From: Comamonadaceae bacterium
Lineage (GTDB): Bacteria; Pseudomonadota; Gammaproteobacteria; Burkholderiales; Burkholderiaceae_C
Assembly (NCBI GenBank): GCA_027490925.1
Contig: JAIXXF010000038.1
Location: 1-64,000 of the forward strand
Length of the DNA stretch: 64,000 bases
Direction of reading: 5' to 3'
Part shown: piece after piece, positions 1-11,589 of the stretch
How positions within the stretch are numbered: the stretch's first letter is position 1
How the letters are laid out: every line of letters begins with the position of its first letter
Notes under the pieces: model-generated
Databases searched by the model: none
What the model was told of the DNA's origin: nothing
The model's input: the letters and a program-made list of their open reading frames with translations, nothing else
Position numbers and translations under genes: made by a program

Positions 1-498
1 ATCCGCATCCCGGTGCACATGATCGAGACCATCAACAAGATGAACCGCATCTCGCGCCAGCACCTGCAGGAATTCGGGTTCGAGCCGGACGCCTCCATCC
101 TGGCCGAAAAGATGGAGATCCCTGAGGACAAAATCCGCAAGATCATGAAGATCGCCAAGGAGCCGATCTCGATGGAAACCCCCATCGGGGACGACGACGA
201 CTCCCACTTGGGCGACTTCATCGAAGACAGCGCCAACACCGCGCCGATCGACGCCGCCATGCAGGCGGGTCTGCGCGATGTGGTCAAGGACATTTTGGAT
301 GGTCTGACCCCGCGCGAGGCCAAGGTGCTGCGCATGCGCTTTGGCATCGAAATGTCCACCGACCACACCCTGGAAGAGGTGGGCAAGCAGTTCGATGTCA
401 CGCGTGAGCGCATCCGCCAGATCGAGGCCAAAGCGCTGCGCAAGCTCAAGCACCCCAGCCGCTCCGACAAACTGCGCAGTTTCATCGACATGCAGTGA
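1..498 (+). CDS. rpoD: RNA polymerase sigma factor RpoD (sigma70), 3' part
   Basis: C-terminal 165 residues of the primary sigma factor, which directs RNA polymerase to housekeeping promoters. The reading frame is open at the left edge, so the gene starts outside the window. Visible are the end of region 3 ([13 protein letters not shown], then a region 3.1-like helix ending [14 protein letters not shown]) and region 4, with the helix-turn-helix [33 protein letters not shown] that contacts the -35 element. The acidic [14 protein letters not shown] stretch is the sigma 3.2 finger region seen in RpoD rather than RpoS or RpoH. A strong terminator follows directly. Confidence 0.97.
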   Translation: MRIPVHMIETINKMNRISRQHLQEFGFEPDASILAEKMEIPEDKIRKIMKIAKEPISMETPIGDDDDSHLGDFIEDSANTAPIDAAMQAGLRDVVKDILDGLTPREAKVLRMRFGIEMSTDHTLEEVGKQFDVTRERIRQIEAKALRKLKHPSRSDKLRSFIDMQ

Positions 499-518
499 GT
501 GTCAGGCGGGTCACGCCC

Positions 519-557
519 AAAGCGCCTGTGCCACGAAAGGGCCAGGCGCTTTTTTTT
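519..557 (+). terminator. Rho-independent terminator of rpoD
   Basis: A perfect 10-bp stem (AAAGCGCCTG at 519-528 pairing with CAGGCGCTTT at 543-552) with a 14-nt loop runs into eight T residues at 550-557, beginning about 20 bases after the rpoD stop codon. This is a textbook intrinsic terminator. Confidence 0.9.
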
Positions 558-771
558 GGCCAAGTCCCCTGGTTGATCACGTCACCGTGAACGCCAGGCC
601 ATCGCCATCAGGGCACGACACCGCTCAACGGCGGCGGCCTTTACCCGCCCGTCACGCAAGCCTGGGTGCGATGCGACAAAATCCAGCAACGGCATGGCAC
701 ACCGCGCCGTGTCACGTTGTGCCCAGGGCCCATCAACAGGCCCGGTAAACACCCCGCAAGAAAGACTGGTC
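558..771. other. Intergenic region before the RND efflux operon
   Basis: About 214 bases between the rpoD terminator and the adaptor gene. The efflux promoter must lie here, but I see no convincing -35/-10 pair and no adjacent regulator gene. No RNA gene is recognisable. Confidence 0.5.
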
Positions 772-2322
772 ATGGACCCCCAAGCCCCTTCCGACCTCCC
801 ACGAGCCACTGCCATGCCGCGACCACCCATGACGCGGCGCCGCGCCTGGATCGGCAGCGCCATCGCGCTGGCACTGCTCGCTGGTCTGGGTGGTCTGGCG
901 TGGTACTTGGTCGCCCAACCCGCCACCACGGGTACGGGGGCTTCGCCGGGGCGGCGGGTGCCACCGCTCACCGTGGGTGTCGCCACGGCGGCCCGGGCCG
1001 ATCTGCCTGTGGTGTTGGAGGCCCTGGGCACCGTCACGCCGAACGCCACCGTCAAGGTCCAGGCCCAAGTCAGCGGCGTGCTCAAAGCGGTGCACTTCAA
1101 AGAGGGGCAAATCGTCAAAGCAGGCGAACTGCTTGCCAGCATCGACCCACGGCCGTTTGAAATGGCCCTGTTGCAGGCCACTGGCCAACGCCAACGCGAC
1201 GAGGCTCAACTGGACAACGCCCGGGTCACGCTGGAGCGCTTCAAAACCTTGTTGGCCCAGGACTCCATCGCCAGGCAAGAAGTGGACAGCCAGGCCACAT
1301 TGGTCAAGCAATTGGAAGGCACGCTCAACACCGACCGCGCCAATGAGGGCACCGCCCGCATCAACCTGGGCTTCACCCGCGTGGTGGCGCCCATTTCGGG
1401 CCGCGTGGGCTTGCGGGCGGTGGACGCAGGCAATGTGGTGGGCCCTGGCGACGCCAATGGCATCGCGGTGATCACGCAGATCTCGCCCATCGATGTGGAG
1501 TTCGCGGTGCCCCAAGACCGCATTCCTGAAGTGCAAGCGCAGGCCCGCAAGGCCACGCCGCTGAAAGCCCTCGCGCTCGACCGTTCCCGCGTCACGGCCC
1601 TGGACACCGGTGCCTTCGTGTCGCTTGACAACCAAGTGGACGTACAGACCGGTACGGTGCGGGCGAAAGCCCGTTTCCCCAACACCCAACAAGCGCTGTT
1701 TCCCAACCAGTTCGTGAACCTGCGCCTGCAGATTCGCACTGAAAAAGACGCGGTGGCGGTCCCCATCACCGCGCTGCGCTTGGGCAGCGCTGGCGATTAT
1801 GTGTATGTGGTCAACGCCGACCGGACCGTGTCGGTCCGCCAAGTGCAACGTGGCATCGCCACGGCCGATCTGGTGGCCATCGCCAGTGGCTTGAAGGTGG
1901 GCGAGCGGGTGGTCACCGAGGGCGCCGACCGCCTGAAAGACGGCGCCAGCGTGACCCTGCCCGGCGAGGGCGGCGGCCGCCCCGCCGGTGCTGCCAGCCC
2001 GCCAACCAGCCCTGGGTCGGCCCCAGTGGGTCCTGCGGCCAGCAGCGCCACCACACCCACGGCAACGCCAGCCATCACACCACAGAGCACGGCCAGCCCT
2101 GGTGGGCCAGCTGCGACCCCTTCGGCCACACCGGTTGCCGCTGACCACAGCACAGTTCCACTGCCCACACCGGAGCAGCGCAAGCGCCTGCTCGCTGCGG
2201 TCAAAGACGACCCGGCCCAACTGGAGAGGCGTCAGCGCCTGCTCGATGGCATTGACCGGGGCGACCCGGCCGCGCTGGAACGCTGGAAGTCGGTGCGCGA
2301 ACGCCTGAATGCGGCCCCATGA
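772..2322 (+). CDS. mdtA: RND efflux periplasmic adaptor subunit (MdtA/AcrA-type)
   Basis: Membrane-fusion protein linking an inner-membrane RND pump to the outer-membrane factor for multidrug export. Residues 15-45 form a signal anchor after an Arg-rich stretch ([27 protein letters not shown]). A lipoyl/barrel-sandwich half motif ([36 protein letters not shown]), an alpha-hairpin ([26 protein letters not shown]) and a beta-barrel ([17 protein letters not shown]) follow in the usual MdtA order. After about residue 405 comes an unusual Pro/Ala/Thr/Ser-rich linker of roughly 60 residues and a charged helical tail. The ATG at 772 is chosen because the signal follows it; an upstream in-frame ATG at 694 has no support. 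It overlaps no gene and heads the operon with two pumps and an outer-membrane factor. Confidence 0.92.
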   Translation: MDPQAPSDLPRATAMPRPPMTRRRAWIGSAIALALLAGLGGLAWYLVAQPATTGTGASPGRRVPPLTVGVATAARADLPVVLEALGTVTPNATVKVQAQVSGVLKAVHFKEGQIVKAGELLASIDPRPFEMALLQATGQRQRDEAQLDNARVTLERFKTLLAQDSIARQEVDSQATLVKQLEGTLNTDRANEGTARINLGFTRVVAPISGRVGLRAVDAGNVVGPGDANGIAVITQISPIDVEFAVPQDRIPEVQAQARKATPLKALALDRSRVTALDTGAFVSLDNQVDVQTGTVRAKARFPNTQQALFPNQFVNLRLQIRTEKDAVAVPITALRLGSAGDYVYVVNADRTVSVRQVQRGIATADLVAIASGLKVGERVVTEGADRLKDGASVTLPGEGGGRPAGAASPPTSPGSAPVGPAASSATTPTATPAITPQSTASPGGPAATPSATPVAADHSTVPLPTPEQRKRLLAAVKDDPAQLERRQRLLDGIDRGDPAALERWKSVRERLNAAP

Positions 2323-2365
2323 CCGCCCTCACCCCACCCGCCTACGCCCTCGAAACCGGCCTGCC

Positions 2366-5300
2366 ATGAGCCCGTCGCGCTTGTTCATTCTGAGGCCGGT
2401 GGCTACCGCACTGCTGATGGTGGCCATCGTCCTGGCGGGCCTGGTGGGTTTCAAATGGCTGCCGCTCTCGGCCCTGCCGCAGGTGGACTACCCCACCATC
2501 CAGGTGCAAACGCTGTACCCGGGCGCCAGCCCCGAGGTGATGAGCCAGAACGTCACCGCGCCGCTGGAACGGCAGTTGGGGCAGATGTCCGGCCTGACCC
2601 GCATGAGTTCAACCAGCGCGGCCGGCGTGTCCATCATCACGCTGCAATTTGCGCTGGGTTTGACCCTGGACGTGGCCGAACAAGAGGTGCAGGCCGCCAT
2701 CAACGCCGGTGGGTCGCTGTTGCCAGCCGACCTGCCAGCACCACCCGTGTACGCCAAGATCAATCCAGCCGACACCCCGGTGCTGACGCTGGCGGTCACG
2801 TCAGACGAATTGCCTTTGACCGAAGTACAAAACCTGGTTAATACGCGACTGGCGTTGAAGGTGAGTCAGGTCAACGGCGTGGGTTTGGTCACTTTGAGCG
2901 GCGGCCAGCGGCCCGCGGTGCGGATCCAGGCCGACACCCAAGCGCTCGCCTCGTACGGTTTGGGCCTGGACAGCCTGCGCACCGCCATCGCCGCGGCCAA
3001 CGCGAACGGCGCCAAGGGCAGCTTTGACGGGCCGACACGGGCTTACACCATCAATGCCAACGACCAATTGCTAACGGTGGCGGATTACGCCCAACTGGTC
3101 ATTGCGTACCGCAACGGGGCACCGGTTCGGTTGTCCGACGTGGCCCGTGTGGTGGAAGGGGCGGAAAACAACCAATTGGGCGCCTGGGCCAGTGTGAACG
3201 GTGAACTCAAACCCGCCATCGTGGTGGACGTGCGAAGGCAGCCGGGCGCAAACGTCATCGCCACGGTGGATGCGATCAAGGCACGGCTGCCTGAGCTGCA
3301 GGCCGCGCTGCCACCCTCGCTCCGAGTGGATGTGCTGAGCGACCGCACCAGCGGGATCCGCGCGTCGGTTCAACACGTGCAGTTCGAGTTGGTGTTGGCC
3401 GTGGTGTTGGTGGTGTTGGTGATCTTTGCTTTCCTGCACAACCTGCGCGCCACGGTGATCGCCAGCATCGCGGTGCCGATCTCGCTGGTGGGCACCTTCG
3501 GCGCGATGTACCTGCTGGGCTACAGCCTGAACAACCTGTCGCTGATGGCGCTGACGATTGCCACCGGCTTTGTGGTGGACGACGCGATCGTGATGATCGA
3601 GAACATCGCTCGCCACATCGAAGAAGGCATGGCCCCCATGGCGGCCGCACTGAAGGGGGCCCAAGAAATCGGCTTCACCATCGTCTCGCTCACCGTGTCG
3701 CTGGTGGCAGTGCTGATCCCGCTGCTGTTCATGGGCGACGTGGTGGGCCGGTTGTTTCGCGAATTCGCGGTCACCCTGGCGATCACCATCCTGATCTCGG
3801 CGGCGGTCTCGCTGACCCTGGTGCCCATGATGGCGGCGCGCTGGCTGCAACCCGAAGGGCCGGAGCCCACCAACCGCTTTGGCCGCGCCTTTCAGCGCCA
3901 GTTTGATCGCGTCGTGCAACGCTACGACCAGACCCTCACCTGGGTGCTAGCACATCAGTCGGCAACGCTGCTGGTGGCCGTGCTCACGCTGGTGCTCACG
4001 GTGGCGCTTTATGTGGTCATTCCCAAGGGGCTTTTCCCGGTGCAGGACACGGGGCAGTTGCTGGGCCGCATTGACGCGGCCACGTCCGTGTCCTACAACC
4101 GCATGAGTGAGTTGCAACAGGCAACCGCCCGGGCGCTGCTGGAAGACCCGGCGGTGGCCTCGCTCAGCAGCTTTGTGGGTGTGGACGGAGCCAACAACAC
4201 CCAGCTCAACACCGGACGGGTGTTGATCAACCTCAAGAAAGACCGGGGTGATCTGGCCGAGGTGATGGATCGCCTGCGCGAGCGGGTGCGCGGCGTGGCA
4301 GGGGTCAGCCTGAACCTGCAACCCGTGCAAGACCTGACCATTGACGCGGAGTCTGGCCCCACCCCCTACCGGGTGTCGCTGGAAGGCGCCAGCAGCGCGG
4401 TGGTGACGCCATGGGCCAACCGCCTGACCGAGGCGTTGCAGGGACATGCCGCGGTGCGTCATGTGGTGAACGACGCGGGTGCGACCGGGGTGTCGGCCTA
4501 TGTGAAGATAGACCGCGATTCGGCGGCCCGCCTGTCGCTGTCGGCCGCCAACATCGACGACGCGCTGTACAACGCGTTCGGGCAACGCATCGTTTCCACC
4601 ATTTTCACCGAGACCAACCAGTACCGGGTCATCATCGAGGCGAGCCCCGACCTGCTCAGCACACCCGAGTCGCTCGGCTTGCTCCACCTGCGCACCGGCT
4701 CGGGCACGCCCACGCCACTGTCGGCGGTGGCAACGGTGAGCGAGCGCACCGCGCCGCTGCAAATCACCCGGGTCGCCCAGTACCCAGCCACCACCGTGGG
4801 CTTTGACACCGCGCCGGGCGTGTCGCTGGGCGAGGCGGTCGAGGCGGTCCGCCGCGCTGCCCGCGACATCGGTCTGCCCTCCAGCGTGACCATGACCTTC
4901 TTGGGCGCCGCAGGGGCTTACCAGGCCTCGCTGACCAACCAGCTGTGGCTGATCTTGGCTGCGGTGGTTTGCGTCTACATTGTGTTGGGAGTGCTGTACG
5001 AGAGCTACGTGCACCCCATGACCATCCTGTCCACCCTGCCCTCCGCTGGCGTGGGCGCGCTGTTGGCGCTGATGCTGAGCGGCCAAGATTTGGGCGTGAT
5101 TGGCATCATCGGCATCATCCTGCTGATCGGTATCGTGAAGAAAAACGCGATCATGATGATCGACTTCGCCATCGACGCCGAGCGCCGCGAGGGCAAGCCA
5201 CCGCAAGAGGCCATCCACCAAGCGGCCCTGCTGAGGCTGCGCCCCATCCTGATGACCACGCTGGCCGCGCTCTTTGCCGCGGTGCCGCTGATGCTGGGTT

Positions 5301-5479
5301 GGGGCGAAGGCGCTGAACTGCGCCGTCCGCTCGGGCTGAGCATATTTGGCGGCTTGATCGTGAGCCAGGTGCTGACGCTCTACACCACCCCGGCGATTTA
5401 CCTCGCTTTTGACCGTCTGGGTAAACGCTGGCTCCCCGTGTCAACCGCCAGGCCAACGTCAGAAGGCAGCGCGCCGTGA
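2366..5479 (+). CDS. mdtB: RND multidrug efflux pump, MdtB-type
   Basis: Proton-driven inner-membrane RND transporter of 1037 residues, the normal length of the HAE1 group. It starts [25 protein letters not shown], the first transmembrane helix after a cytoplasmic ILRPVAT motif. TM4 carries the paired aspartates of proton relay ([15 protein letters not shown]), and the C-terminal half repeats the fold ([14 protein letters not shown]). The in-frame ATG at 2309 overlaps the adaptor gene and adds a Pro/Arg-rich stretch, so 2366 is preferred. The last codon overlaps the next pump gene (GTGA). In MdtABC systems the two pumps form a heterotrimer; the same is inferred here from the tandem arrangement. 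Confidence 0.93.
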   Translation: MSPSRLFILRPVATALLMVAIVLAGLVGFKWLPLSALPQVDYPTIQVQTLYPGASPEVMSQNVTAPLERQLGQMSGLTRMSSTSAAGVSIITLQFALGLTLDVAEQEVQAAINAGGSLLPADLPAPPVYAKINPADTPVLTLAVTSDELPLTEVQNLVNTRLALKVSQVNGVGLVTLSGGQRPAVRIQADTQALASYGLGLDSLRTAIAAANANGAKGSFDGPTRAYTINANDQLLTVADYAQLVIAYRNGAPVRLSDVARVVEGAENNQLGAWASVNGELKPAIVVDVRRQPGANVIATVDAIKARLPELQAALPPSLRVDVLSDRTSGIRASVQHVQFELVLAVVLVVLVIFAFLHNLRATVIASIAVPISLVGTFGAMYLLGYSLNNLSLMALTIATGFVVDDAIVMIENIARHIEEGMAPMAAALKGAQEIGFTIVSLTVSLVAVLIPLLFMGDVVGRLFREFAVTLAITILISAAVSLTLVPMMAARWLQPEGPEPTNRFGRAFQRQFDRVVQRYDQTLTWVLAHQSATLLVAVLTLVLTVALYVVIPKGLFPVQDTGQLLGRIDAATSVSYNRMSELQQATARALLEDPAVASLSSFVGVDGANNTQLNTGRVLINLKKDRGDLAEVMDRLRERVRGVAGVSLNLQPVQDLTIDAESGPTPYRVSLEGASSAVVTPWANRLTEALQGHAAVRHVVNDAGATGVSAYVKIDRDSAARLSLSAANIDDALYNAFGQRIVSTIFTETNQYRVIIEASPDLLSTPESLGLLHLRTGSGTPTPLSAVATVSERTAPLQITRVAQYPATTVGFDTAPGVSLGEAVEAVRRAARDIGLPSSVTMTFLGAAGAYQASLTNQLWLILAAVVCVYIVLGVLYESYVHPMTILSTLPSAGVGALLALMLSGQDLGVIGIIGIILLIGIVKKNAIMMIDFAIDAERREGKPPQEAIHQAALLRLRPILMTTLAALFAAVPLMLGWGEGAELRRPLGLSIFGGLIVSQVLTLYTTPAIYLAFDRLGKRWLPVSTARPTSEGSAP

Positions 5480-8400
5480 ACCTGTCGGGCCCCTTCGTCA
5501 GGCGGCCGGTGGGCACGGTACTGCTCACAATGGGGCTTGCACTCGCGGGCCTGGCCGCTTACGGCCTGCTGCCAGTGTCGCCTTTGCCCCAGGTCGATTA
5601 CCCGACGATCTCGGTCAGTGCGCGCTTGCCTGGCGCCAGCCCCGAGACCATGGCGTCCAGCGTGGCCACACCATTGGAGCGTCGCTTGGGGGTGATCTCT
5701 GGCGTCAATGAAATGACGTCGACCAGCAGCAATGGCACCACCCGGATCAGCCTGCAGTTCGACCTCAACCGCAAGATCGACGCGGCCGCGCGCGAAGTGC
5801 AGGCCGCCATCAACGCTGCGCGGGCCGACCTCCCCGCCACCTTGCGCAACAACCCGACCTACCGAAAGTCCAACCCCGCCGACTCGCCGATCATGATCCT
5901 GGCACTCACCTCCCGCGTGCGGTCGCCGGGCCAGGTGTACGACGAGGTGTCAAACGTGGTGCAACAGCGCTTGTCGCAGGTGCCTGGGGTTGGCGAGGTG
6001 GAGCTTGGGGGGGGGTCTTTGCCAGCGGTGCGGATCGGGCTGCTGCCGTTCGCCTTGAACCGCCACGGTCTGAGCATGGAAGACCTGCGGGCGGCGGTGC
6101 AGGCGGCCAACGCCAATCGGCCCAAAGGCACGCTGTCGCTGGACGGTCGCCAGCTGCAGATCTACACCAGCGCCAACCCATCGGGCAACGGACTGAAAGC
6201 CGCCGACTACATCGACCTGGTGGTTGCCTGGCGCAATGGCGCAGCCGTTCGATTGGGTGATGTGGCCGACGTGACCGACAGCGTCGAGGACACCCGCACG
6301 CTGGGGCTGTTCAACGGCGAGCGGGCGGTGGTGGTCATCATCCGCAAACAGCCCGGTGCCAACGTGATCGAGACGGTGGACCAGATCCGCGACCTGCTGC
6401 CTGAATTGCAGGCGCAACTGCCGGCCGACGTGCAATTGCAGGTGTCGTCTGAACGTACCCGTTCCATCCGCACCGCGCTGCACGAGGTGGAGTTCACGCT
6501 TCTGCTGTCCATCGTATTGGTGGTGCTGGTGGTGAGCGTTTTCCTGCGCAGTGTGCGCGCCACCCTGATTCCGGCCGTGGCGACAGTGGTGTCGCTTCTC
6601 GGTACCTTCGTGGCGATGTACGCGCTGGGGTTCAGCCTGAACAACCTGAGCCTGATGGCGCTGACAGTGGCCACAGGCTTTGTGGTGGACGACGCCATCG
6701 TGGTGCTGGAAAACACCGCGCGGCACATCGAGGCCGGCATGGACCGGTTCACTGCTGCGCTGCATGGGGCCCGAGAAGTGGGGTTCACCGTGCTGTCGAT
6801 CAGCCTGTCGCTGGTCGCGGTCTTCATCCCGCTGCTGTTCATGGGTGGCCAGGTCGGGCGCCTGTTCCGCGAATTTGCGGTCACCTTGTCGGCGGCGGTG
6901 TTGATCTCGCTCGTGATTTCGCTCACCACCACGCCCATGATGTGCGCCTGGTTGCTCAAGCCGCCTGCACCCGGCGCCACCCATCGGCCAAGCTGGATGG
7001 CAAGACAGCTGGAGCGCTTGTTCAATGCGCTCCAGCAGGGCTATGCGGTGTCCCTGGACTGGGCCATGGCCCACCGCGCGTTGGTGATGGTGGGACTGGT
7101 GGCAGTGATCGTCCTGAACGGCGTGTTATTCAAGACGATTCCCAAGGGGTTTTTCCCGCAGCAAGACACCGGTCAAATCAGCGCTGGTCTGCGGGCAGAC
7201 CAGAGCATTTCTTTCCAAGCGCTGCAAGACAAACTCACCCAGGCGGTCAACATCATCCGGCGCGACCCGGCGGTGGACACCGTGGCTGGCTTTGTGGGTG
7301 GTGCCCGCGCGGGCGGCGGCTTCATGTTCATCAGCCTGAAGCCATTGGAGCAGCGCCAGGAACGCGGGCAGGCGGTGATCGCCCGGCTGCGGCCCCAACT
7401 GGCCAAGCTGACCGGGGTGAGCGTCTTTCTGAGCCCGGTGCAAGACCTGCGAATGGGTGGCCGGCAGACAAACTCCACCTACCTCTATGCGCTCAAAAGC
7501 GACAATCTTGATGACCTGAGGCGTTGGGCACAACGCTTGGCCGAAGCGATGAAGCAGCAGCCTGCATTGGCGGACGTGGACACCGACCAGCAGGAAAATG
7601 GTGTCGAGACCATGGTCAGCATCGACCGGGACAATGCGGCACGCCTGGGCATCACACCCCGCGACGTGACCAATGCGCTGTACAACAGCTTTGGCCAGCG
7701 TCAAGTCGCCAACGTATACGGGGAATTGAACCAGTACCGCGTGGTGATGGAGGTCGCTCCTACGCACCGCCAGGGGCCACTGGCGCTGGGCGATGTGCAT
7801 GTGCCCGCAAAGAGCAACAACAGCCCCTTGACCACCGCCGGCAGCGTGGCGGCCAATCCAGGAGCGCGCGACCCGGCCACGGGCAGCCCTGTCAGTACCG
7901 CCAGCACCCGCATGGTGCCGCTCACCGTGTTCACCCAGGTGACCGAGACCCCCGCACCCACATCGGTCAGCCACCAAGACGCCGAGTTGACCACCACCAT
8001 CTCTTTCAACGTGGCCGACGGCCACAGCCTGGCCGACGCCAAAGCGGCGGTGCTCGCGGCGCAGGCCAGCGTCGCCTTGCCGCGCAACCTGCGTGGCAGC
8101 TTCGAAGGCGCGGCCCGCAGCGCGGAGGAGTCCCAGGACCAGCAACCCCTCTTGATCCTGGCCGCCATCGTGGTGATCTACATCGTGCTCGGCATCCTTT
8201 ACGAAAGCCTGATCCATCCCATCACTGTGCTGTCCACCCTGCCCTCGGCCGGGGTGGGGGCGGTGCTGGCGCTGATGCTCTTCAAGATGGATTTCTCCAT
8301 CATCGCGCTGATCGGCGTATTTCTACTGATCGGTATCGTGAAGAAAAACGCCATCCTGATCATCGACTTCGCGATCGACGCGCAGCGCGAGCGCGGGCTG

Positions 8401-8685
8401 TCCGCGGCCGACGCGGTACACGAGGCGTGTTTGCTGCGCTTGCGCCCGATCTTGATGACCACCCTGGCGGCTGCGCTGGGCGCACTGCCGCTGGCCATCG
8501 GTTTTGGCGAGGGCTACGAACTCCGCCAGCCTTTGGGGGTGGCCATCATCGGCGGCCTGATCGCCAGCCAGTTGCTGACCCTGCTGACCACCCCGGTGGT
8601 GTATGTGTTGCTGGACCAACTGCGGCGCCACGGCGTCGGCAGTCAGCCCCAGCACCCTGCCCCGGCCGCCCAACGTCCGGCCTGA
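5476..8685 (+). CDS. mdtC: RND multidrug efflux pump, MdtC-type
   Basis: Second RND pump of 1069 residues, starting with GTG inside the stop of the preceding gene (4-base overlap), so probably translationally coupled. It opens with [37 protein letters not shown] and keeps the TM4 aspartate pair ([16 protein letters not shown]) and the TM10 lysine region ([14 protein letters not shown]). A loop of about 40 extra residues rich in Ser, Thr and Pro (around residues 775-820) interrupts the second periplasmic domain, where the paralogue upstream is shorter. The pair is expected to assemble with the adaptor upstream and the outer-membrane factor downstream. Confidence 0.93.
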   Translation: MNLSGPFVRRPVGTVLLTMGLALAGLAAYGLLPVSPLPQVDYPTISVSARLPGASPETMASSVATPLERRLGVISGVNEMTSTSSNGTTRISLQFDLNRKIDAAAREVQAAINAARADLPATLRNNPTYRKSNPADSPIMILALTSRVRSPGQVYDEVSNVVQQRLSQVPGVGEVELGGGSLPAVRIGLLPFALNRHGLSMEDLRAAVQAANANRPKGTLSLDGRQLQIYTSANPSGNGLKAADYIDLVVAWRNGAAVRLGDVADVTDSVEDTRTLGLFNGERAVVVIIRKQPGANVIETVDQIRDLLPELQAQLPADVQLQVSSERTRSIRTALHEVEFTLLLSIVLVVLVVSVFLRSVRATLIPAVATVVSLLGTFVAMYALGFSLNNLSLMALTVATGFVVDDAIVVLENTARHIEAGMDRFTAALHGAREVGFTVLSISLSLVAVFIPLLFMGGQVGRLFREFAVTLSAAVLISLVISLTTTPMMCAWLLKPPAPGATHRPSWMARQLERLFNALQQGYAVSLDWAMAHRALVMVGLVAVIVLNGVLFKTIPKGFFPQQDTGQISAGLRADQSISFQALQDKLTQAVNIIRRDPAVDTVAGFVGGARAGGGFMFISLKPLEQRQERGQAVIARLRPQLAKLTGVSVFLSPVQDLRMGGRQTNSTYLYALKSDNLDDLRRWAQRLAEAMKQQPALADVDTDQQENGVETMVSIDRDNAARLGITPRDVTNALYNSFGQRQVANVYGELNQYRVVMEVAPTHRQGPLALGDVHVPAKSNNSPLTTAGSVAANPGARDPATGSPVSTASTRMVPLTVFTQVTETPAPTSVSHQDAELTTTISFNVADGHSLADAKAAVLAAQASVALPRNLRGSFEGAARSAEESQDQQPLLILAAIVVIYIVLGILYESLIHPITVLSTLPSAGVGAVLALMLFKMDFSIIALIGVFLLIGIVKKNAILIIDFAIDAQRERGLSAADAVHEACLLRLRPILMTTLAAALGALPLAIGFGEGYELRQPLGVAIIGGLIASQLLTLLTTPVVYVLLDQLRRHGVGSQPQHPAPAAQRPA

Positions 8686-8719
8686 CCGGTATCCCCCACC
8701 ACTCGACCCTGGGACCCCC

Positions 8720-10156
8720 ATGCGCGACCTGATGCCACCGCTGACCGCCACCCTGCTTGCCGCCTGGCTGTCTGGCTGCGCCGTCGGTCCCGAGCATGCC
8801 CGCCCCGCCGCCGAGGTGCCCTCAAACTACAAGCTGGCGGACGGCTGGCGGGTGGCCGCACCGGCCGATGCGTTGGACCGCGGCCCATGGTGGCAACTCT
8901 TCGCCGACCCGGTGCTGGACGGGCTGGCCACCCGAGTGGCGGTGTCGAACCAGAATGTCGCCGCTGCCGCTGCGGCCTACGCCCAAGCACAAGCCCTAGT
9001 GCGGGAACAGCGTGCGTTGCGCTTCCCCACGGTGTCGCTCTCGGCAGACACCGGCCGAACAGGGCGTGGGGCAGGCACAGGCGCCGGCAGCAGCGAGGGC
9101 ACGGCTCGGAGCGCCAGCAATTTTCAGCTCGGCATCGGAAGCTCCTGGGAGCCCGACGTGTGGGGACGCTTGGGCCGAGTGGCCTCCGCAGCGGATGCCA
9201 ACGCCCAGGCCAGCGCGGCGGACCTGGCGTCGGCCCAGCTGTCGGCGCAGGCCGAACTGGTGGTGAACTACCTCGTATTGCGCCAACTTGACGCGCAGGC
9301 CAGGCTGCTGGCCGACACGGTCCGTGGCTACGAACGGGTGCTGCAGATCACACAGAACCGCTACAACGCCGGCGTCTCACCCAAAACCGACCTGCTGCAA
9401 GCCCAAACCCAGCTGGCCAGCGCCCGTGCCGACACATTGGGGCTGTCTCAACGACGGGCGCAACTTGAAAACGCGATCGCCGTGCTTCAGGGGCAGCCGC
9501 CGGCAAACTTCAGCCTGGCGCCCCAACCGTGGACCCCCACGGTGCCAGCCGTGCCGGTCGGGGTGCCCTCGGATCTTCTGCTGCGCCGTCCCGACATCGC
9601 CGCCGCCGAGCGCCGGGTGGCGGTCGCCAACGAGCAAATTGGCGTCGCAAGGTCGGCGTTCTACCCCAGCATCAACCTGTCGGCTTCGGCGGGATTTGGC
9701 AGTAGCCGCTTGGCAGACTTGGTGAGTGTGTCGACCAGCGCTTGGTCGTTGGGCCTGTCAACGGTCCAAACGGTGTTCAATGCAGGCGCTATTCAGGCTC
9801 AGGTGGAGGGCGCCCGCGCCGCCCAACAACAAGCGGTGGCACGCTACCGACAAACCGTGCTTGAGGCCTTCCAGTCGGTGGAAGACCAGCTCGCGGTAAG
9901 CCTCGTGCTGGCGCAGCAGCAGACGCTGCGAGAGCAGGCTTCGGCGGCCGCCGACCAGGTCGAAGCGCAGGTCTTGAACCGTTACAACGCCGGTCAGGTT
10001 GGTTTCACCGAAGTGGTGAACGCCCAGGTGACTGCGCTCAACGCGCGGCGGGCGCTGGCACAGGTGCAGGTGGACCGCCAGGTCGCGGCGGTGTCGCTGG
10101 TAGCGGCTCTGGGCGGCGGCTGGCAAGGCGGCACCGCTTTGGTTGACCGTCCCTAA
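8720..10156 (+). CDS. RND efflux outer-membrane lipoprotein (OprM/NodT family)
   Basis: Outer-membrane channel of the tripartite pump, 478 residues. The start at 8720 gives a lipoprotein signal MRDLMPPLTATLLAAWLSGCAVGP with lipobox LSGC (Cys17-18 region), typical of OprM. Two repeated TolC-type halves follow, with NRYNAGVSPKTDLLQAQTQLASARA and NRYNAGQVGFTEVVNAQVTALNARR as the matching helical repeats, and the family motif LLRRPDIAAAERRVAVANEQIGVARSAFYPSINL in the middle. It lies 34 bases after the second pump and completes the operon. An internal 5-bp hairpin right after the stop (10157-10169) lacks a T-tract, so I do not call it a terminator. Confidence 0.92.
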   Translation: MRDLMPPLTATLLAAWLSGCAVGPEHARPAAEVPSNYKLADGWRVAAPADALDRGPWWQLFADPVLDGLATRVAVSNQNVAAAAAAYAQAQALVREQRALRFPTVSLSADTGRTGRGAGTGAGSSEGTARSASNFQLGIGSSWEPDVWGRLGRVASAADANAQASAADLASAQLSAQAELVVNYLVLRQLDAQARLLADTVRGYERVLQITQNRYNAGVSPKTDLLQAQTQLASARADTLGLSQRRAQLENAIAVLQGQPPANFSLAPQPWTPTVPAVPVGVPSDLLLRRPDIAAAERRVAVANEQIGVARSAFYPSINLSASAGFGSSRLADLVSVSTSAWSLGLSTVQTVFNAGAIQAQVEGARAAQQQAVARYRQTVLEAFQSVEDQLAVSLVLAQQQTLREQASAAADQVEAQVLNRYNAGQVGFTEVVNAQVTALNARRALAQVQVDRQVAAVSLVAALGGGWQGGTALVDRP

Positions 10157-10210
10157 CCCGCAGCGCGGGACGTGCCGATAATCTGACGTCTCGAAACCAA
10201 ACCTGCCCTC

Positions 10211-11506
10211 ATGCCACCCCAACCCACCACCCGAGCGGCGCCCCAACACCTGCACTGGTCAGACCTGCAAGGCCTGGCCCAGCTGGCCGCGCAAGGCACC
10301 GTGGGTGTGGCCAACATCGCCGAAGGCGTTCATGCCAACGTGCTGCGCACCTTGCGTTTGCCCGTGGGGCATGGCGCGGATCGGGGTCGCACCAAAGGTC
10401 TGACGGGCTGGGTGTACCGCAGCGTCCGTGGCATCGCACGCGCCGCCGAGGCGAGCGCCCAAGCCGTTTTGTCGCGCTTGCCAGCCGGGGACCACCGCGC
10501 GAGTTCACCGCAGCGCGAAGCGGCGTTGGCAGCCTTGAACGGGGTGCTGGGTGATCGTCTGGCCGCCACAAACAACCCATTGGCGACCCGCATGGGGTTG
10601 TATTTCCAGGGAGAACCGGTGGACCCGACCCGCCCGCCAAAGGGCGCGAACGGGAAAATCCTGTTGCTGCTGCACGGGCTGTGCATGAACGACCTGCAAT
10701 GGCGCGCCCAAGGGCACGACCATGGCGAAACGCTGGCCGCAGCACTCGGCCACACCCGCCTGTACCTGCGCTACAACACCGGCCGCCACGTGTCGGATAA
10801 CGGCGCCGACCTCTCCGTGCTGCTGCAGCAACTGGTGCAACACTGGCCGACACCAGTGGAAGACATCACGGTCGTGGCCCACAGCATGGGTGGCCTTGTC
10901 ACCCGCAGTGCTTGCGCCGCAGCGGAAGCGGCGGGCCTGTCCTGGCGAAGCCAGCTGCGGCGCATCGTCTTCCTGGGCACGCCTCACCACGGCGCGCCGC
11001 TGGAGAAGGCCGGGCACTGGGCCGACGTGCTGCTCGGCCGCACCCGCTGGACCGCTCCGTTCGCGCGTCTGGGCCACATTCGCAGCGCGGGCATCACCGA
11101 TCTGCGGCACGGCCACGTGCAACCGATTGACCACCAGGACCACGACCGCTTCAACGACTCGCACGCCGACACCCGCCAGCCGCTGCCACTGCCCCGGGGC
11201 GTGGCCTGTTACGCGCTGGCCGCCACCACCGCCGAGTCGGTCGCGACGCCCCGCGCGAGCCACTGGCACACCGCACTGGTGGGAGACGGGCTGGTGCCGG
11301 TCGGCAGCGCTCTCGGCGAACACGACGACCCGGCGATGCGGCTCGACTTTCCTGCTGGGCACACCTGCGTATTGCCACGCGTCAACCACATGGCGCTGTT
11401 GCATGCACCTGCTGTGACCGACCAGCTATTAAGATGGCTGGCAGGCCCGTCGGGCCGCACAAAAAAAACACGCATCGGCCTCTCCTCAAAGGCCAGCAGC
11501 GAATAA
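10211..11506 (+). CDS. Alpha/beta hydrolase, lipase/PGAP1-like
   Basis: Predicted esterase or lipase of 431 residues. The core shows an oxyanion-hole motif LLLLHGLCMNDLQW (about residue 155-168), the nucleophile elbow VVAHSMGGLVTRSA (GxSxG-type, about 222-235), and the strand after it FLGTPHHGAPLEKAGHW, which is typical of PGAP1/triacylglycerol-lipase-like proteins that recognise glycerolipids. The last catalytic His is probably in the C-terminal TCVLPRVNHMALL. The first 140 residues are not recognised and lack a clear signal peptide, so the protein is probably cytoplasmic. No Shine-Dalgarno site is evident. Substrate unknown. Confidence 0.75.
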   Translation: MPPQPTTRAAPQHLHWSDLQGLAQLAAQGTVGVANIAEGVHANVLRTLRLPVGHGADRGRTKGLTGWVYRSVRGIARAAEASAQAVLSRLPAGDHRASSPQREAALAALNGVLGDRLAATNNPLATRMGLYFQGEPVDPTRPPKGANGKILLLLHGLCMNDLQWRAQGHDHGETLAAALGHTRLYLRYNTGRHVSDNGADLSVLLQQLVQHWPTPVEDITVVAHSMGGLVTRSACAAAEAAGLSWRSQLRRIVFLGTPHHGAPLEKAGHWADVLLGRTRWTAPFARLGHIRSAGITDLRHGHVQPIDHQDHDRFNDSHADTRQPLPLPRGVACYALAATTAESVATPRASHWHTALVGDGLVPVGSALGEHDDPAMRLDFPAGHTCVLPRVNHMALLHAPAVTDQLLRWLAGPSGRTKKTRIGLSSKASSE

Positions 11507-11550
11507 ACGGGACAAAACCCGTGGTAGCCCTTGCGCTGGTTCGCCCCACA

Positions 11551-11567
11551 GCTACCAAACTTGTAGC
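11551..11567. promoter_or_regulatory. Palindrome GCTAC-N7-GTAGC, copy 1 (operator candidate)
   Basis: Perfect inverted repeat GCTACCAAACTTGTAGC. It covers part of the -35 candidate TTGTAG (11561-11566) of the downstream HxlR-type gene. An equal-length copy lies exactly 31 bases further on, about three helical turns. It also belongs to the GCTA-N9-TAGC group seen elsewhere in the window, so it could be a repeat rather than an operator. Confidence 0.5.
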
Positions 11568-11589
11568 GGGCGGCGATTTCCGCTACATT
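11561..11589 (+). promoter_or_regulatory. Promoter candidate of the HxlR-type gene
   Basis: TTGTAG (11561-11566), 17-base spacer, TACATT (11584-11589). Each hexamer is overlapped by one of the two 17-bp palindromes, the layout expected for autoregulation. Confidence 0.5.

Noticed and set aside
733-2220. Long minus-strand open frame opposite the RND adaptor
   Set aside because: It is a GC-rich shadow frame rich in His, Arg and Gly, with no family match; the plus-strand adaptor is certain. Similar antisense frames opposite mdtB, dnaK, pyrG and others were dropped for the same reason.
2309-2365. Earlier ATG for the MdtB-type pump
   Set aside because: It overlaps the adaptor gene and adds a Pro/Arg stretch before the first membrane helix; the ATG at 2366 matches the family.
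10157-10169. Hairpin CCCGC-AGC-GCGGG after the outer-membrane factor gene
   Set aside because: No T-tract follows and the stem is short, so it is not called a terminator.
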